From NCBI GenBank assembly GCA_028023455.1, contig JAQFVV010006256.1, forward strand, positions 1,304,001 through 1,368,000: a stretch of DNA of 64,000 bases, read 5' to 3'. This DNA comes from Epiperipatus broadwayi. Taxonomy: Eukaryota > Onychophora > Udeonychophora > Euonychophora > Peripatidae. A program made the translations under genes and the position numbers. The notes under the pieces were generated by a model. The model had not been told where the DNA came from and did not search any database. It saw only the letters and a program-made list of their open reading frames with translations. Of the stretch, positions 60,541 to 64,000 are shown piece by piece (the stretch's first letter is position 1; every line of letters starts with the position of its first letter).

Positions 60541-62830
60541 TAATTATTCCATCATCATTGTTATCATTTTCAAGTTTTGTAGATCCAATGCAGAATGAAG
60601 GTCTCTCTAGGTTTAATCCAGATATTCTAAATCCCAGCTTCTCTTCTCCATAATATACCAGCAAATTTCTTTCATCCATCTATCTCACAAGTGGTCTTTT
60701 TCTAGGTCATTAAATCTCTTGGGTTCCAATTTAAAACTTCAACTGTTTGCCTATTATCATCTTATCTAGCAATACGACCAGCCCAGCTTAATTTCATCTC
60801 TTAACTTTTTCAATGATCAGTGATACCTGTTCATTCTCTCACCATGTATTTCATTTTTGATTTCTTCTTATTACTCCTAACTTACTTTCTCCAAACTTTG
60901 TTGAGTGATGTGAAGACTCTATATTGCTCTTTTGTTAAGTATCCAAGTCTCAGATCGATAAGTAAGAATTGGCAAAACACATCTAATAAAAGTTTTTCTT
61001 TTCAAACACATAGTCAATATTTCCTTTTAATACTAAGTTATTTCTTTCAAAAGCACTCAAGTTTAATTCTATGATTAATTTCATCCATTATGTTTCCATT
61101 CATATTAAAAAAAAAGATCAAATATTGTAATTGTTAACTTCTAATTCATAATTATCAATCTTTCTTTTCTTCCTCTAAAAAAGTGCACTGAACATTTCTT
61201 TAGCTCTTTTGCATTTATTTTTGGTCTTACTGTTTTTACTTTAATCAATAACTTATGCAATATTTCCTGAAGCTCTAAAGCATCTTTGTAAAAACAACCA
61301 CATCATCTGAAAAATCTAGATCACTTAAATAATCTCCATGTATTTTTACTCTTTTGGTTTCTTATTTTAATCCACAAAATACTTCTTGTAAAACCACTAT
61401 AAAAAGTTTCGGAAATAAAGAATCACCCTGATACACATCCTTCTCAATTTTAATCTTTTTAAGATAATTGCTGTTGCATTTTGATAAAATATTCTTCAGA
61501 ATATGACAATATGCCAAGTTTATATTTTGACAATCCAATGCTTTAATTATTTTAGAAATGCTTATACAATCAATACCTTTTCATAATCTACAAATTCAAA
61601 GCATAATGGCAATTTCTCTCAATATTTGAATGTGACCCACTGCATTAAAATTTAAAGTTCATTGTAAATGAAGAGACTGATAAGCTTGTAATTTCTAATA
61701 TTTTCTTGCATCATATGCATTCCTACAATCATCTGATACATTGTTATCCTTTAGACATTTTTGTCAACATTTTTTTTATTCCTTCTCTTTTTTTTTAAAA
61801 AAGATATAATAATCTTCTTTAGAGATTTAAAATGGTGGATAATTCAGAAGAAGTAATAACAGTAGGAGATAATTTATTAATCATGTCCTTTATTATTATA
61901 TATTTTTATTTATAGAAACCTTCCAATATTTCATATCAATTCTCTTTTTAGTAATAGTTTTATCTTTTCTTCTTATTGCAGAAATAACATTTTCACCAAT
62001 AATAAAACATTATTTTACAATTTTTAAGTTTTTATTCTCTTCTATAGTATTCCTTGCCAATTCATTATATTTTCTTATATCATTATTAACTCTTTTTTTG
62101 TATTACTTTATAAAACCCTAGATATTTGATTCATTTAAATAAATCATTTTTGAAAATTTTCATACTCTTTTTTTTCTTCAAATATTCTCGTATCTCAATT
62201 GCTTTTTTGCAACAACTATCTTTCTTGAAGTTAAGCTTAGTAAAGTATCAGTTATCTTTTTATTAATTTCAGTCAAATCTGAATCATCTTCAAAATCAAT
62301 TAATATTTTTAAAATTTGCAAGTTTTATAAATTTATTGGAGTGTTTCTGAAATTAGTAATATCAACTATTAATACTGATTTCTTACATTTCATTAATAAA
62401 TGATCATTTTCTGTATTAAATCTATTAAAAACATTATTATCTTGAAATATGTATTTTGTGTTAGCCAAAATATAATCCAATTCTCTGTTATATCTTTATT
62501 TGAATGCTTTCATGTCCATTTCTATTTATCATTTTTCTAAAAATAAATAAATCATATGGTTGTTTTTCCTGCAAAATTTCCTCTGGCTTCTCTCATTTCT
62601 ATCACCATAACTAAATTTGTCCACATCACTTTCATTCTTCAATTGTTTACCAATTCTAACACTAAAGTTTCTCATAATAATTTTTAAATGTTGCTTGGTC
62701 TGATCGTATATCCATGTGAAAATCCTCTACCTCTTCATTATAATGAGGACTTATTGGGTTATAAACCTGAATCATTTGCATTTTATATCTTCCATTAAGA
62801 TGAATAACTAATCTTACCATTCTCCATAAA
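60541..62830 (-). pseudogene. LINE copy with AP-endonuclease and RT domains, broken
   Basis: This is the longest coding remnant. From the right on the minus strand it starts with QVYNPISPHYNEEVEDFHMDI (about 62700-62785; start of the endonuclease), YGDRNERS (about 62600-62640) and NELDYILANTKYIFQD with NDHLLMK (about 62390-62500; the IDYIL and SDH catalytic blocks). RT blocks are EKDVYQGDSLFPKLFIVVLQEVF (about 61370-61445; motif B) and LDFSDDVVVFTK (about 61280-61330; the ADD motif with Ala changed). Then come CVLPILTYRSETWILNK (about 60915-60985; LTYGxETWT) and LGWAGRIAR (about 60770-60800). The 3' end matches the 52.3-kb fragment. Stops and shifts throughout indicate an old copy. Family: animal LINE of the endonuclease-reverse-transcriptase type. 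Confidence 0.8.
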
Positions 62831-62834
62831 ATTA

Positions 62835-63425
62835 TTTTTTATATTTTAAATTAGTTAGGCAGAATTATTTTTTAGAAGGTATTTTCCCTTTATTTAAAAA
62901 TAAATTAAAAAATATTTTTAAACAAACAAAAAAATTAAAATTCAGCCATCTTGTCTCAATATATCATTGACAAAGATTCTTAAGAGGCAATTTATCATCA
63001 AGTGATGAAATCATATCAAACCACAAAAATGTAGTAAAAAGCTTTCATCTCTAATAAGCTGAACAAATAAGCAAACAATAAAAAATTAAAACAGCTAAAC
63101 ATTTTAATATGAGATGTCATAGAATTTAGGATAACTATCACATGACATAACATAGTTTTACCAAATATTACTAAATCAAATCTTGCAATTCCTTAAAAAA
63201 GAAACAAAAAGATATTCAATTCCATATTTTTCTTGTAAAAAATATAGATGAAAAAGACTGGCAGTAGATATAAAAATGCAATTATATAAGACTTGATATG
63301 ATTACATAAAAAACAATCTAGATTTGAAAATGTAAACAATACAGATTCAACATTTAAAAGCAAATAAAAAGTAAATCCTAATGACAAACATAACATTTTT
63401 CAAAAAAAAAAACATATTACTATTA
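62835..63425. other. AT-rich stretch, nothing recognised
   Basis: Short frames only. Confidence 0.5.
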
Positions 63426-63429
63426 AATA

Positions 63430-63790
63430 ATAATAGATCATTATTAGAGATTATCAGTTGAAAATAACTCCTGATGATAATATGAATGCAGGAATCAGTT
63501 TCATTTTAATTTTAGTGCACAAACATCATAAATATAAAGAGATTGTTTTTCAATATCAATATATTATAACTTTATGTAATTATTGATAATATTAATAAAA
63601 AAGTATTCATAATAGATCATTATTAGAGATTATTAAATTGAAAATAACTCCTGATGATAATAAGAATGCAAGAATCAGTTTCATCATAATTTTAGTGCAC
63701 AAACATCATAAATATAAAGAGATTGTTTTTCAATATCAACATATTATAACTTTATGTAATAATTGATAAAATTAATGAAAAACTATTATG
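63430..63790. repeat. Two-unit tandem repeat, 179-bp period
   Basis: The unit beginning TAATAGATCATTATTAGAGA occurs at 63431 and 63610. The units are more than 90% identical over their length, with small differences (for example CAGTTG versus AAATTG). There is no coding capacity. Confidence 0.88.
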
Positions 63791-63794
63791 AACT

Positions 63795-64000
63795 AATAAA
63801 TATAAAGATCATTAATATAATTTAAATAATCAAAGTTGTATCATAAAATTTGAAAAAGGTATATTATGTTCATATTAAAAACAGTTGTTATATTGTTATT
63901 AACTATCAATTTTCTGCCAGAGATTCATACAGTAATTCCATTCCAACTTCTCCAAAGCTTCTCTTTCTTTCAATTTGTTTTTTTTAACTATTTATGACTA
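63795..64000. other. AT-rich window end
   Basis: Nothing recognised in the final 200 bases. Confidence 0.5.

Noticed and set aside
63475-63510. CTGATGA inside the 179-bp tandem repeat, suggestive of a retrozyme
   Set aside because: No complementary stem II or GAAA follows at proper spacing in either unit.

Overview
The window looks like intergenic, transposon-derived DNA from an invertebrate animal nuclear genome. It is very AT-rich, roughly three quarters A+T by eye. I find no intact host gene, no tRNA or rRNA gene and no CRISPR array. All coding similarity I can defend belongs to decayed mobile elements: Penelope-like elements (PLEs, with GIY-YIG endonuclease), LINEs with AP-type endonuclease and reverse transcriptase, and hAT-type transposases. 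I also see tRNA-derived SINEs, several families of terminal-inverted-repeat (TIR) or foldback elements, a short CCCTAA-type (vertebrate/mollusc-type) telomeric array, and simple repeats. The family mix points to a metazoan. A lophotrochozoan such as a mollusc would fit, and a cnidarian is also possible. I cannot fix the phylum from sequence alone.

The most interesting content is a set of hammerhead-ribozyme (HHR) sequences spread across the window. At least eight loci show a recognisable HHR core. Family A sits at 15.99-16.05, 38.92-38.97, 39.67-39.71 and 50.23-50.27 kb, and stem I is supported by compensatory changes between copies. Two of these copies lie head-to-head in a 1.06-kb palindromic, partly tandem insertion (38760-39818) flanked by a 12-bp direct repeat. 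Another lies in a retrozyme-like unit with 45-bp direct repeats 377 bp apart. Two further HHR families sit inside small elements bounded by TIRs (57723-57968 with a relative at 245-718, and 21919-22090 with relatives at 29.2 and 55.4 kb). Degenerate HHR-like motifs also follow the GIY-YIG ends of two PLE copies (53.7 and 60.1 kb). This fits PLE machinery mobilising small ribozyme RNAs. Several copies carry CG-to-CA changes at the catalytic G12, consistent with methylation-driven decay.

Layout. 0-5 kb: HHR-bearing TIR repeat, SINE, AT-rich filler. 5.7-8.2 kb: non-autonomous hAT and a ZBED5-like hAT transposase remnant. 8.3-14.3 kb: somewhat less AT-rich, unrecognised DNA with two small TIR elements. 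14.3-23.5 kb: HHR remnants, a diverged repeat present in opposite orientations, a LINE remnant and a MITE with an internal HHR. 24-26.8 kb: possible Tigger-like scrap, a G+C-rich island with about 300-bp imperfect repeats, and a long foldback. 27-34 kb: AT-rich DNA, a 1.1-kb TIR element with a telomere-like array, and a GIY-YIG fragment. 34-45 kb: a palindrome, the dual-HHR insertion, a SINE, a LINE RT fragment and a hAT transposase. 45-56 kb: hairpin, LINE, HHR element, PLEs and tandem duplications. 57-64 kb: HHR TIR element, PLE GIY-YIG, a long LINE copy and a 179-bp tandem repeat.
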